DNA of 23,476 nucleotides from an uncultured Gammaproteobacteria bacterium (GTDB lineage Bacteria > Pseudomonadota > Gammaproteobacteria > Chromatiales > Chromatiaceae): the NCBI GenBank assembly GCA_937926265.1, contig CALAZS010000204.1:1-23476 (forward strand), read 5' to 3'. This document shows, piece by piece, positions 7,629 to 14,361 of this stretch. The translations under genes and the position numbers were made by a program. Within the stretch, counting starts at the first letter, position 1. Each line of letters opens with the position of its first letter. A model generated the notes under the pieces. That model worked only from the letters and a program-made list of their open reading frames with translations, searched no databases and had not been told where the DNA came from.

Positions 7629-8087
7629 ATGCCAGGCAATCCGTTTCGGGCGATCGAAAAACTGATTCGATGCAATGTTGTAAACCGATATAACGAGGAA
7701 TCCATCCGCTTTATTGAATTCAACAACTTCAAGTTATGGGAATACCTGATGACCAACAAACATGGCATTAAAATCGGCAACATGTCGTTATGCCTCTGGA
7801 TATCAAATGAAGAATTTCAGGAAAATGAAAGTCTTTACCTGCGTTCAGGAGAAGTTGAGCCGGTTACCCGTGTCGTTGTCGACCTGTTCAACGAGGAATA
7901 CGGTTTTTCCAATGCCATTACGCGCTTTGTCAGGGATACAGAAACTGAACAGGTCATCAAGATTCTGACATCACATATTCCCGAAGATTATGTAAACACC
8001 GATATATGCCAGGTAGATACCTATGCCGGCTATTCCATTATCCAGAAAGCCAATGCTGAACGTGCCGCGCTACTGGGACTGGAATAA
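7629..8087 (+). CDS. Unrecognised 152-residue cytoplasmic protein downstream of the CRP-type gene
   Basis: I do not recognise this family. The start is well supported: AGGAG lies 9 bases before the ATG, 21 bases after the upstream stop, so it is probably co-transcribed with the cAMP regulator. The protein is mixed alpha/beta, rich in Asn, Glu and Ile, with no signal peptide, membrane helix, or recognisable metal or nucleotide motif. Visible landmarks are a basic N-terminus (FRAIEKLIRCNVVNRYNEES), LWISNEEFQENESLYLRSGE, VTRVVVDLFNEEYGF and a C-terminal AYAGY-like patch (DTYAGYSII) before an Ala/Leu helix. It ends 3 bases before the convergent trpC stop. Placement after a global regulator may mean a small effector or accessory protein, but that is a guess. 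Confidence 0.8.
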   Translation: MPGNPFRAIEKLIRCNVVNRYNEESIRFIEFNNFKLWEYLMTNKHGIKIGNMSLCLWISNEEFQENESLYLRSGEVEPVTRVVVDLFNEEYGFSNAITRFVRDTETEQVIKILTSHIPEDYVNTDICQVDTYAGYSIIQKANAERAALLGLE

Positions 8088-8090
8088 AAC

Positions 8091-8891
8091 CTAGCGGGAA
8101 AATAATTCCGAGAGCTTGGAACCCGGGTCATCTGCCCGCATAAAAGCCTCGCCGACCAGAAAAGCATTAACATCACTGGATTGCATCAAAGCTACATCTT
8201 CACGGGTATGGATACCGCTTTCGGTAACGACAATACTTTCAGTTGGTATATCTGCCAACATGCCCAAGGTTGTATCCAGTGTGACTTCAAAAGTGCGCAG
8301 GTCCCGGTTGTTGATACCAATCAAGCGGTTGTTTAATTTCAGTGCTCTTTCGAGTTCATTTTTATCATGTACTTCAACAAGCACATCCATACCCAGTTCA
8401 TGAGCCAGGTCATTCAGCTCTGCGAGCGCGGCATCGTCAAGACAGGCAACAATGAGCAGAATACAGTCGGCACCAATCACGCGTGCCTCGTAAACCTGGT
8501 AAGGATCAACAATGAAATCCTTCCTGATAACCGGAAGACTGCAGGCTGCCCTGGCCTGCCTAAGATAATCATCTCCACCCTGGAAAAAATCCCTGTCGGT
8601 TAAAACTGACAAACAGGCAGCACCGCCTTTTTCATAGCTTGTTGCAATGTCAGCAGGAATGAAGTTTTCCCTCAGTATGCCCTTTGATGGTGAAGCTTTC
8701 TTGATTTCCGCGATAACTCCCGGAAGCCCCTGGTTTATCCTGGAATCAATCGCTGCGACAAAGCCGCGGACGGGACCTGCATGCGAAACCTTTACTTTCA
8801 GGTCTGCAAGTGAAACAGCGGACCGGGCCTCGGAAATTTCCTCGCGTTTTCTGGCAACAATTTTTTTCAGAATATCCGGTGTATCGTTCAT
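8091..8891 (-). CDS. trpC: Indole-3-glycerol phosphate synthase
   Basis: TrpC closes the indole ring from CdRP in tryptophan synthesis. The 266-residue monofunctional enzyme has the TIM-barrel signatures: GVIAEIKKASPSKG (58-71) with E62 and K64, IRKDFIVDPYQVYEAR (122-137) with catalytic K124, LVEVHDKNE with E173, and GINNRDLRTFEV (192-203). VTESGIHTREDV and AFLVGEAFMRADDPG complete the phosphate site. It is not fused to TrpF, unlike the enteric enzyme. It belongs with trpD (9894-10910) but is separated from it by two genes on the other strand, so it may need its own promoter; I see none that is convincing in the 65 bases upstream. Confidence 0.96.
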   Translation of the reverse strand: MNDTPDILKKIVARKREEISEARSAVSLADLKVKVSHAGPVRGFVAAIDSRINQGLPGVIAEIKKASPSKGILRENFIPADIATSYEKGGAACLSVLTDRDFFQGGDDYLRQARAACSLPVIRKDFIVDPYQVYEARVIGADCILLIVACLDDAALAELNDLAHELGMDVLVEVHDKNELERALKLNNRLIGINNRDLRTFEVTLDTTLGMLADIPTESIVVTESGIHTREDVALMQSSDVNAFLVGEAFMRADDPGSKLSELFSR

Positions 8892-8956
8892 AATACGTGA
8901 AGTCGTCTGCGATTTAAGTCGCGCAGATTATCATAATATTGCTCTTGGACCTATTC

Positions 8957-9331
8957 ATGACACCTTCTGAACATAATGTCGCTGTACTTGGCGCCACTGC
9001 AAAACCGGGGCGTTTTTCTCATCAGGCCGTACTTAAATTAAAAAAACACGGATACAATGTTTTACCACTGAATCCTCGTTTTGATGATATTGAAGGCTTT
9101 CCGGTTTTTCGTGAACTTCATGATCTGCCGCAACCGGTTCACACACTGACACTCTATGTTGGTGCCGCAAAACTTGACTCAATGATCGATGAAGTCCTGT
9201 CCGCAAAACCTGAACGCGTGATTTTTAACCCGGGTACTGAATCAGGTTTATTACAGCAGGCTTTATCCGATGCCGGCATTGAATGGCTGGAAGACTGCAC
9301 TTTGATCATGCTGGATTCAAACAAGTTCTGA
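8957..9331 (+). CDS. CoA-binding (Rossmann) domain protein, YccU-like
   Basis: A 124-residue single-domain protein of the CoA-binding family. It begins NVAVLGATAKPGRFSHQAVLKLKKHGYNVLPLNPRF, the expected nucleotide-binding first strand and loop followed by the second strand, and continues with VHTLTLYVGAAKLDSMIDEVLSAKPERVIFNPGTES, where NPGTES is the second conserved loop. Such small proteins resemble the N-terminal domain of succinyl-CoA synthetase alpha; their function is generally unknown. I chose ATG 8957 (MTPSEHN) over the in-frame TTG at 8939: TTGGA lies about 7 bases upstream and the conserved fold starts soon after. It is followed by greB after a single base, so the two form one transcription unit, oriented against the surrounding trp genes. 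Confidence 0.87.
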   Translation: MTPSEHNVAVLGATAKPGRFSHQAVLKLKKHGYNVLPLNPRFDDIEGFPVFRELHDLPQPVHTLTLYVGAAKLDSMIDEVLSAKPERVIFNPGTESGLLQQALSDAGIEWLEDCTLIMLDSNKF

Positions 9332-9332
9332 G

Positions 9333-9842
9333 ATGGGTCGCTACCGTCCTCCTGCCCAGCCAAAGTCACCCTACATTACCCGCCAAGGCTATGAGCAGCT
9401 AAAAGGCGAGTTGGATGAGCTATGGAAAACCCGGCGTGAAGTTGTTCAGGCACTGTCTGCGGCAGCTGCTGAAGGAGACCGTTCTGAAAATGCGGAATAC
9501 ATTTACCGCAAAAAACAACTGAGAGAAATTGACCGAAGGATTCGTTACCTGCAAAAACGCCTGCCTGAACTGAAAGTGGTTGATACGGTACCTACAAATC
9601 CTGAGCAGGTATTTTTTGGAGCACTGGTTTGTCTGGAGGATCTGGACGAGAACCAGGTCACTTACAGAATTGTTGGTCCGGATGAATTTGACCCGAAGTC
9701 CAATTCAATCAGCATGGATTCACCTGTTGCAAAGGCATTGATGAAAAAAACCATTGATGACGAAGTATCCATACAAACACCTGGCGGCCTGCGTGAGTAT
9801 GTCATTATCGACGTCAGCTACCAGGTTGAAATAACGGATTAG
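9333..9842 (+). CDS. greB: Transcript cleavage factor GreB
   Basis: GreB enters the RNA polymerase secondary channel and stimulates cleavage of backtracked RNA. The 169-residue protein has the N-terminal coiled coil (about 15-85) with the acidic tip motif AAAEGDRSENAEY (45-57, D49 and E52) and the C-terminal FKBP-like domain containing VFFGALVCLEDLDENQVTYRIVGPDEFD and SPVAKALMKKTIDDEV. The N-terminal MGRYRPP and the spacing favour GreB over GreA. Its start lies one base after the stop of the CoA-binding gene, implying translational coupling. It converges on trpD, 51 bases away, and lies between trpD and trpC on the opposite strand. Confidence 0.94.
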   Translation: MGRYRPPAQPKSPYITRQGYEQLKGELDELWKTRREVVQALSAAAAEGDRSENAEYIYRKKQLREIDRRIRYLQKRLPELKVVDTVPTNPEQVFFGALVCLEDLDENQVTYRIVGPDEFDPKSNSISMDSPVAKALMKKTIDDEVSIQTPGGLREYVIIDVSYQVEITD

Positions 9843-9851
9843 GCTCTCAGC

Positions 9852-9887
9852 CAGATAACCGTTATCTGATACCTGATACCTGATAAA
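9852..9887. repeat. Palindrome and short tandem repeat between greB and trpD
   Basis: CAGATAAC and GTTATCTG form a perfect inverted repeat around one base (9852-9868). It is followed by three tandem copies of a TGATACC-type heptamer, the last being TGATAAA (9867-9887). There is no T-tract and the loop is too tight for a textbook terminator, although the region separates two convergent genes. Confidence 0.5.
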
Positions 9888-9893
9888 GGCCAG

Positions 9894-10910
9894 CTAAAAA
9901 CTTTGTGTCAATATCACCAGCTGATCAAGCTTGTTTCTTGCCTCGCCACTGGCAATCGCCTGTTTAGCCCTGTTCACACCATCTTTTAAAGAATCTGTAA
10001 TACCGGCTGCATAAATAGCGGCACCCGCATTTAATGCAACAATATCTCTTGCCGGGCCAGCCTCGTCTTCAAGCACATGGCGAATAATTGCCAGACTGTG
10101 CTCTGCGTTGTCAGCCTTTAATTCGGAGATTGGCGTGCGGCTTATGCCAAAATCTTCAGGTTGCACCGAGTAACGTCGGATCACACCGTCTTTTAATTCA
10201 GCAATTTCAGTTTTATCACCAATGCTGATCTCATCGAGCCCATCTCTGGCATGCACAACCAGCACATGACGACTGCCAAGCTTCTGTAACACACTGGCCA
10301 TGGTTTCCAGCAATTCGTCTGCAAATACGCCCAATACCTGGTTCGGTGCAGATGCCGGATTGGTCAGAGGCCCAAGTACATTAAAAATGGTTCTCGCCGC
10401 CATTTCCTTGCGCGGCCCAATGGCATGCTTCATGGCTCCGTGATGCGCCGGGGCAAACATGAAACCCACACCAATCTCGTTAACACACTTTGCTACCTGC
10501 TCAGGCGTTAAATCCAGACGCACACCGGCAGCTTCCAGCACATCTGCTGAACCGGACTTCGAGGAAATCGAGCGATTTCCATGTTTGGCAACTTTTGCAC
10601 CGGCTGCGGCAACCACGAAAGCTGATGCTGTAGAAATATTGAATGTTCCCGATGCATCACCACCGGTACCACAGGTATCAACCAGATTTTGTTTATCCAC
10701 ATCAACTGAGGCCGCAAGTTCACGCATGACTGAAGCTGCTGCTGTAATCTCGTTGATGGTTTCGCCTTTCATGCGTAAACCAACCAGGAAACCACCTATC
10801 TGGGCATCAGTTGCGCCACCTGTCATGATGGTTCTCATCACTGACTGCATTTGCGCTTCAGATAAGTCCTGTTTTTGAATGACAGCATTTATTGCTTGAG
10901 TGATTTCCAT
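9894..10910 (-). CDS. trpD: Anthranilate phosphoribosyltransferase
   Basis: TrpD joins anthranilate to PRPP to give phosphoribosyl-anthranilate. The 338-residue protein shows LVDTCGTGGDASGTFNIST (76-94, the PRPP-binding glycine loop), KHGNRSISSKSGSADVLEAAG (109-129), FMFAPAHHGAMKHA, RTIFNVLGPLTNPA and VVHARDGLDEIS, whose Asp-Glu pair binds magnesium. A strong GGAGG stands 6 bases before the ATG, supporting this start. It is downstream of trpG by 267 bases rather than the overlap or few bases often seen; that gap is filled with palindromic repeats, so trpD expression may partly depend on readthrough. Confidence 0.96.
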   Translation of the reverse strand: MEITQAINAVIQKQDLSEAQMQSVMRTIMTGGATDAQIGGFLVGLRMKGETINEITAAASVMRELAASVDVDKQNLVDTCGTGGDASGTFNISTASAFVVAAAGAKVAKHGNRSISSKSGSADVLEAAGVRLDLTPEQVAKCVNEIGVGFMFAPAHHGAMKHAIGPRKEMAARTIFNVLGPLTNPASAPNQVLGVFADELLETMASVLQKLGSRHVLVVHARDGLDEISIGDKTEIAELKDGVIRRYSVQPEDFGISRTPISELKADNAEHSLAIIRHVLEDEAGPARDIVALNAGAAIYAAGITDSLKDGVNRAKQAIASGEARNKLDQLVILTQSF

Positions 10911-10960
10911 GACTTCCTCCTAAAATTTATAAGCTGAATACATGCCACCATTGCTTACAG

Positions 10961-11034
10961 AAGACGCCGTAAATACATCCCTGTAGGCTTGACTGCAGCA
11001 TCCATGCTGCAGACACTTCTTTCAGCAACACTGA
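10961..11034. repeat. Palindromic intergenic repeat with a perfect 9-bp hairpin
   Basis: The core, 10993-11012, is CTGCAGCAT and its exact reverse complement around CC. The flanks (CGCCGTAAATACATCCCTG before, GACACTTCTTTCAGCAACAC after) match, from memory, a chromosomal repeat seen in many marine gammaproteobacteria; that recall needs a search. The limits given are approximate. It lies in the non-coding gap between trpG and trpD. Confidence 0.6.
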
Positions 11035-11057
11035 CAAATATTCAGCATGAAACTATC

Positions 11058-11171
11058 CGCACGCTGTAGCTACTCAAATTTTCTCTGGCGTCTGAGGGCA
11101 GGATGCCCGAAGTCGAGCGCCCATGGATGGCTTGAGCGTCCTGAAGAAAAATTGAGTAGCTTCAGCATGCG
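11058..11171. repeat. MITE-like inverted-repeat element, 114 bp
   Basis: Imperfect terminal inverted repeats of about 27 bases (11058-11084 and 11145-11171) share a perfect GCTACTCAA / TTGAGTAGC core. Inside are two further palindromes: GGGCA-GGA-TGCCC (11096-11108) and CCAT-GG-ATGG (11121-11130). TTCAGCATG stands just outside the left arm (11041-11049) and again within the outer right arm (11161-11169). No reading frame is present. The form suits a miniature non-autonomous element or large REP-type sequence; which of the two cannot be told from one copy. Confidence 0.65.
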
Positions 11172-11177
11172 CAGAAC

Positions 11178-11759
11178 TTACTTATGTTCTAAAAAGTTTT
11201 TGAGCATTTGATGACCGTATTCAGTCAATATAGACTCTGGATGAAACTGCACACCCTGAACATCCAGTTCCTTATGTCGAACCCCCATGATCTCATCCAT
11301 TTCCTGATTATCATTTTCCGTCCATGCGGTAACTTCAAGGCAATCCGGCAGCGAAGCTTTTTCAATAACAAGTGAATGATACCTGGTAGCTTCAAAAGGG
11401 TTTTCGAGCCCTGAAAAAACGCCGGTATCCGCATGAAAAATTGGAGAAGTCTTGCCATGCATAACCTGGTTGGCATGGATGATTTTTCCACCGAAAGCCT
11501 CGCCTATCGACTGATGACCAAGGCACACACCTAATACAGGAATTTTGCCGGCATATGCCTTGATCGCAGCAATTGAGACACCAGCCTGGGCCGGCGCACA
11601 GGGACCGGGTGAAATCACCAGGTAATCTGGTTTCAGAGCCGCAATACCGTCGACGTCTATTTCATCATTACGAATAACATTGACATCAGCCCCCAACTCG
11701 CCGAAGTACTGAACCAGGTTATAAGTAAAGGAATCGTAGTTATCTATCATCAATAACAT
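11178..11759 (-). CDS. trpG: Anthranilate synthase component II (glutamine amidotransferase)
   Basis: TrpG hydrolyses glutamine and passes ammonia to TrpE; in many bacteria the same subunit also serves para-aminobenzoate synthase. The 193-residue class I amidotransferase has the oxyanion segment SPGPCAPAQAGVS (50-62), the nucleophile C79 in LGVCLGHQSIGEAFGG and the H173-E175 dyad in QFHPESILTEYG. YHSLVIE near residue 128 is typical. A GGAGG inside the 3' end of trpE serves as its ribosome-binding site, and only two bases separate the two genes, so equal synthesis of the two subunits is likely. Confidence 0.96.
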   Translation of the reverse strand: MLLMIDNYDSFTYNLVQYFGELGADVNVIRNDEIDVDGIAALKPDYLVISPGPCAPAQAGVSIAAIKAYAGKIPVLGVCLGHQSIGEAFGGKIIHANQVMHGKTSPIFHADTGVFSGLENPFEATRYHSLVIEKASLPDCLEVTAWTENDNQEMDEIMGVRHKELDVQGVQFHPESILTEYGHQMLKNFLEHK

Positions 11760-11761
11760 TT

Positions 11762-13255
11762 TTATTCCTCCTCACAGCCATGTGTTGTAAGCCCGGCCTC
11801 TGCCAGCTCAACCGCTTTGAATACCGCACGGCTTTTGTTCATGGTTTCCTTCCACTCAAGGTCAGGTATCGAATCTGCCACAATGCCGGCGCCAGCCTGC
11901 ATATGCAATACCCCTTCCTTGAGAACCGCTGTCCTGATTGCAATCGCCGTATCCATATTCCCGGACCATGATAGATAACCAATTGCACCTGAATAAACAC
12001 CGCGTTTTACTGGCTCAAGTTCATCAATAATTTCCATGGCACGAATTTTAGGCGCTCCAGAGACAGTTCCAGCCGGGAAGGTTGCCCTTAAAACATCCAT
12101 AGCGGTCATATCTTTTTTCAGTTTGCCCTCAACATTTGAAACAATGTGCATGACATGCGAATAACGCTCAACAATCATTTTATCGGTGAGTTTCACCGAC
12201 CCGATTTCCGCCACCCTGCCAGTATCATTTCGACCCAAATCAATCAGCATTAAATGCTCAGCGAGCTCTTTAGGGTCGGCGAGCAATTCTGCTTCCATAG
12301 CCAGATCTTCTTCCTCGGTATAGCCGCGACGGCGTGTACCTGCAATCGGGCGCACCGTAACCTTTTCATCTTCGAGTCGAACCAGAATTTCAGGTGATGA
12401 GCCGACAATCTGGAAATCGCCCAGATGCAGGAAATACATGTAAGGTGAAGGATTCAGGCCTCTGAGGGCCCGGTATAAATCCAGTGGTGCTGCTGAGAAC
12501 GGCACGGACAGACGCTGCGAGATCACCACCTGCATACAGTCACCATCAAGAATGTACTGTTTAATGCGCTCTACAGCATCTTTAAAACCGGATTCGGTGA
12601 AGCCGGAAACGAAATCATCTTCAGAAACCTGCCTGGCCGGGCCTGGAATCTGCCGTGGCAGAGGCTGGTTAATCTGTTCAATAATCTGACGTAAACGCTT
12701 CTGACTCGATTCCAGCGTATCACCCTGGTCCGGCCGGGCATGCACAACGATATACATGCGTCCTGAAAGATTATCGAAAACAACCACTTCATCTGACACC
12801 ATCAGTAAAATATCCGGATTATCAATCGGGTCAGGGCTGGGGCAGTTTGCCAGTTTGGGTTCGATATATCGAATCGTATCGTAACCAAAATACCCCACCA
12901 GACCTCCAGAAAAACGTGGTAAACCTTCAATTTCTGCCACATTGAAGGATTTTTGTACGGATTCTATATACTCAAGAGGGTCATCGACTGTTTTTGTGGA
13001 AATAATCTGCGAATTCTCTTCAACTTCAACCTGATTCCCTTTTATTTTGATTATTTTGTTAGCCTGTAGACCAATAATGGAGTAACGCCCCCATTTTTCT
13101 CCGCCTTGAACTGACTCAAACAGGTAAGAATATGGATTATTGGCAAGTTTAAGATAAACGCTGAGAGGAGTTTCCAGGTCTGCAAGTACATCGCAGACAA
13201 CAGGAATACGATTGAAACCTTTTTCAACAAGTGCGTTGAATTTTTCTGAATTCAC
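11762..13255 (-). CDS. trpE: Anthranilate synthase component I
   Basis: TrpE converts chorismate and ammonia to anthranilate, the first committed step to tryptophan. The 497-residue protein has the N-terminal regulatory domain with the LFES motif (45-48), the site that binds tryptophan for feedback inhibition, and the chorismate-binding domain with GDCMQVVISQRLS, PSPYMYFL, SSPEILVRL, RPIAGTRRRG, LADPKELAEHLMLIDLGRND and TFPAGTVSGAPKIRAMEIIDELEP. The start is GTG at 13255 with GGAG 9 bases upstream; no ATG nearby keeps the N-terminus. It is the first gene of the trp run and is preceded by a 306-base region with inverted repeats. Confidence 0.97.
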   Translation of the reverse strand: MNSEKFNALVEKGFNRIPVVCDVLADLETPLSVYLKLANNPYSYLFESVQGGEKWGRYSIIGLQANKIIKIKGNQVEVEENSQIISTKTVDDPLEYIESVQKSFNVAEIEGLPRFSGGLVGYFGYDTIRYIEPKLANCPSPDPIDNPDILLMVSDEVVVFDNLSGRMYIVVHARPDQGDTLESSQKRLRQIIEQINQPLPRQIPGPARQVSEDDFVSGFTESGFKDAVERIKQYILDGDCMQVVISQRLSVPFSAAPLDLYRALRGLNPSPYMYFLHLGDFQIVGSSPEILVRLEDEKVTVRPIAGTRRRGYTEEEDLAMEAELLADPKELAEHLMLIDLGRNDTGRVAEIGSVKLTDKMIVERYSHVMHIVSNVEGKLKKDMTAMDVLRATFPAGTVSGAPKIRAMEIIDELEPVKRGVYSGAIGYLSWSGNMDTAIAIRTAVLKEGVLHMQAGAGIVADSIPDLEWKETMNKSRAVFKAVELAEAGLTTHGCEEE

Positions 13256-13561
13256 GGGTTTTCTCCGGACAAAAAGTAATTGGCAAAGCGGGAGATCATT
13301 CGATGATATTACGCCATCGCTTTACTTCGTGTTTGCCTTGTTGAATTCCCATGATCATGAAATAGAGCTTAACGCGATATTCGCCTGAATGAAACGAAAA
13401 AATCCTCAACGTCGTCTAATTTCGCCGATAGCGATATATTTTTGTCCGCTAAACTTTAGCTCATTAAATTATGCTAACTAAATTAGATTGGAAATGAGCC
13501 TCTTGACTTAATAAGAAATTAATTATATTCTAATTGATAATTCTCAATCAGGTAGTTAGTC
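13256..13561. promoter_or_regulatory. Divergent control region between trpE and the small exported protein
   Basis: This 306-base stretch contains no convincing gene. It holds a 10-base inverted repeat, CGGACAAAAA (13266-13275) and TTTTTGTCCG (13439-13448), whose trpE-proximal arm abuts the trpE ribosome-binding GGAG. A perfect palindrome, GCTAAA-C-TTTAGC, lies at 13448-13460, with another GCTAA at 13473-13477. A perfect TATAAT on the minus strand (13527-13522) could be the trpE -10, though its -35 (TGATTG) is poor; it would give a leader of roughly 260 bases. No leader peptide with tandem Trp codons is present. Confidence 0.5.
13503..13531 (+). promoter_or_regulatory. Candidate promoter of the small exported protein gene
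   Basis: TTGACT (13503-13508) and TATTCT (13526-13531) are 17 bases apart, predicting transcription from about 13537, some 25 bases before the ATG. Its -10 overlaps the possible trpE -10 on the other strand. Confidence 0.4.
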
Positions 13562-13885
13562 ATGGTTAGATTGATTCTATTAGTTGTTTTTATGTTTTCA
13601 ACCAACTCATTTGCGAACCAGCAAATTGAGGGAATGAGTATGAAGTCAGCTACGATAGTTGCTGACCAAATTGCCCGGGAATGGCTGAACAACCATAATG
13701 AAGCAATTATCGAATTAGATGGAGAAGTTAATCACTCCCATAGAATCAACAACCGGTTTGGTCAGGAGTTTCGTTTTATTGAAAAGTTATCCTACCGGGT
13801 CTGCTATTGGAAAGTACCCAATGGCGAAATCAGGTACTGCTACGACTTCAAACGAAATCAGAAAATTTCCAAAAATCTCCAATAA
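13562..13885 (+). CDS. Small exported protein of unknown function
   Basis: A 107-residue protein that I do not recognise. It begins with a signal peptide (MVRLILLVVFMFSTNSFA, cleavage probably before NQQ), leaving a mature domain of about 89 residues that should be periplasmic. The mature part has an alpha-helical start (MKSATIVADQIAREWLNNHNEAI), then what look like beta strands: HRINNRFGQEFRFIEKLSYRVCYWKV and EIRYCYDF. Two cysteines (VCYWK and RYCYDF) are about 12 residues apart and could form a disulfide after export. It stands alone between divergent trpE and a convergent membrane protein gene, with its own likely promoter and a strong terminator. Confidence 0.8.
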   Translation: MVRLILLVVFMFSTNSFANQQIEGMSMKSATIVADQIAREWLNNHNEAIIELDGEVNHSHRINNRFGQEFRFIEKLSYRVCYWKVPNGEIRYCYDFKRNQKISKNLQ

Positions 13886-13911
13886 AAAAGCGCTCATTCG
13901 AGCGCTTTTTT
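13884..13911. terminator. Strong rho-independent terminator, probably bidirectional
   Basis: AGCGCTC (13889-13895) and GAGCGCT (13900-13906) form a perfect 7-bp GC-rich stem with the loop ATTC. Runs of A before and T after extend the stem and give a U-tract in both directions. It starts at the stop codon of the small exported gene and faces the 3' end of the membrane protein gene. Confidence 0.9.
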
Positions 13912-13939
13912 AATTCTTTTTAGCGGACCGAAAACTGAA

Positions 13940-14341
13940 TTATTCTGGACCGATTGCGAAATCCCTTCTTGCCGCAACAATGGAAACGGTAAAACCGGCA
14001 ATCACATCAAGCAGCGACATCAATGTCAGAATAAAGAAAGTCGACGTACCACAACCTTCGACCATTAAAAATTCGACCAGGAAAATGATAAAAACAATCA
14101 TCGAAAGACTGTGATCTATAACAGAAGTCACACCGGTTCCGGTAGACTTGAAAATCTCAATATAAAGAATCAACACACCAAGAATGATATACAGGTCACT
14201 GACTGTAAATGACCAGATAGCACCTGATGCAAGTCCAACAGAGTACATCTGAGTGGCCAGGGTTGCATTGATGTCTCCGAAAAACATGGCCAGGTTATAG
14301 GCAACCAAAAGAACAATAAACAGGGGAATCGCTCTGAACAT
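13940..14341 (-). CDS. Four-helix integral membrane protein of unknown function
   Basis: A 133-residue hydrophobic protein with four predicted membrane helices: about residues 4-22 (IPLFIVLLVAYNLAMFF), 44-64 (SFTVSDLYIILGVLILYIEIF), 78-94 (SLSMIVFIIFLVEFLMV) and 102-123 (FFILTLMSLLDVIAGFTVSIV). An acidic-polar loop FGDINATLATQM follows the first helix, and a short basic tail AARRDF should face the cytoplasm. No catalytic motif is seen. AAGGA precedes the ATG by about 7 bases. It lies 20 bases downstream of gph on the same strand, so it may be the last gene of an rpe-gph unit; in related genomes trpE often follows gph directly. I do not recognise a named family. Confidence 0.8.
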   Translation of the reverse strand: MFRAIPLFIVLLVAYNLAMFFGDINATLATQMYSVGLASGAIWSFTVSDLYIILGVLILYIEIFKSTGTGVTSVIDHSLSMIVFIIFLVEFLMVEGCGTSTFFILTLMSLLDVIAGFTVSIVAARRDFAIGPE

Positions 14342-14361
14342 AATTTTTCCTTGAATTACAG

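Noticed and set aside
13350..13359. CATGATCATG palindrome in the trpE leader
   Set aside because: Ten bases of simple symmetric sequence with no supporting half-sites or spacing; likely chance.
13290..13360. Possible trp leader peptide on the minus strand, MGIQQGKHEVKRWRNIIE
   Set aside because: It has only one Trp codon, no ribosome-binding site and no terminator hairpin after it, so it does not meet the pattern of a tryptophan attenuator.
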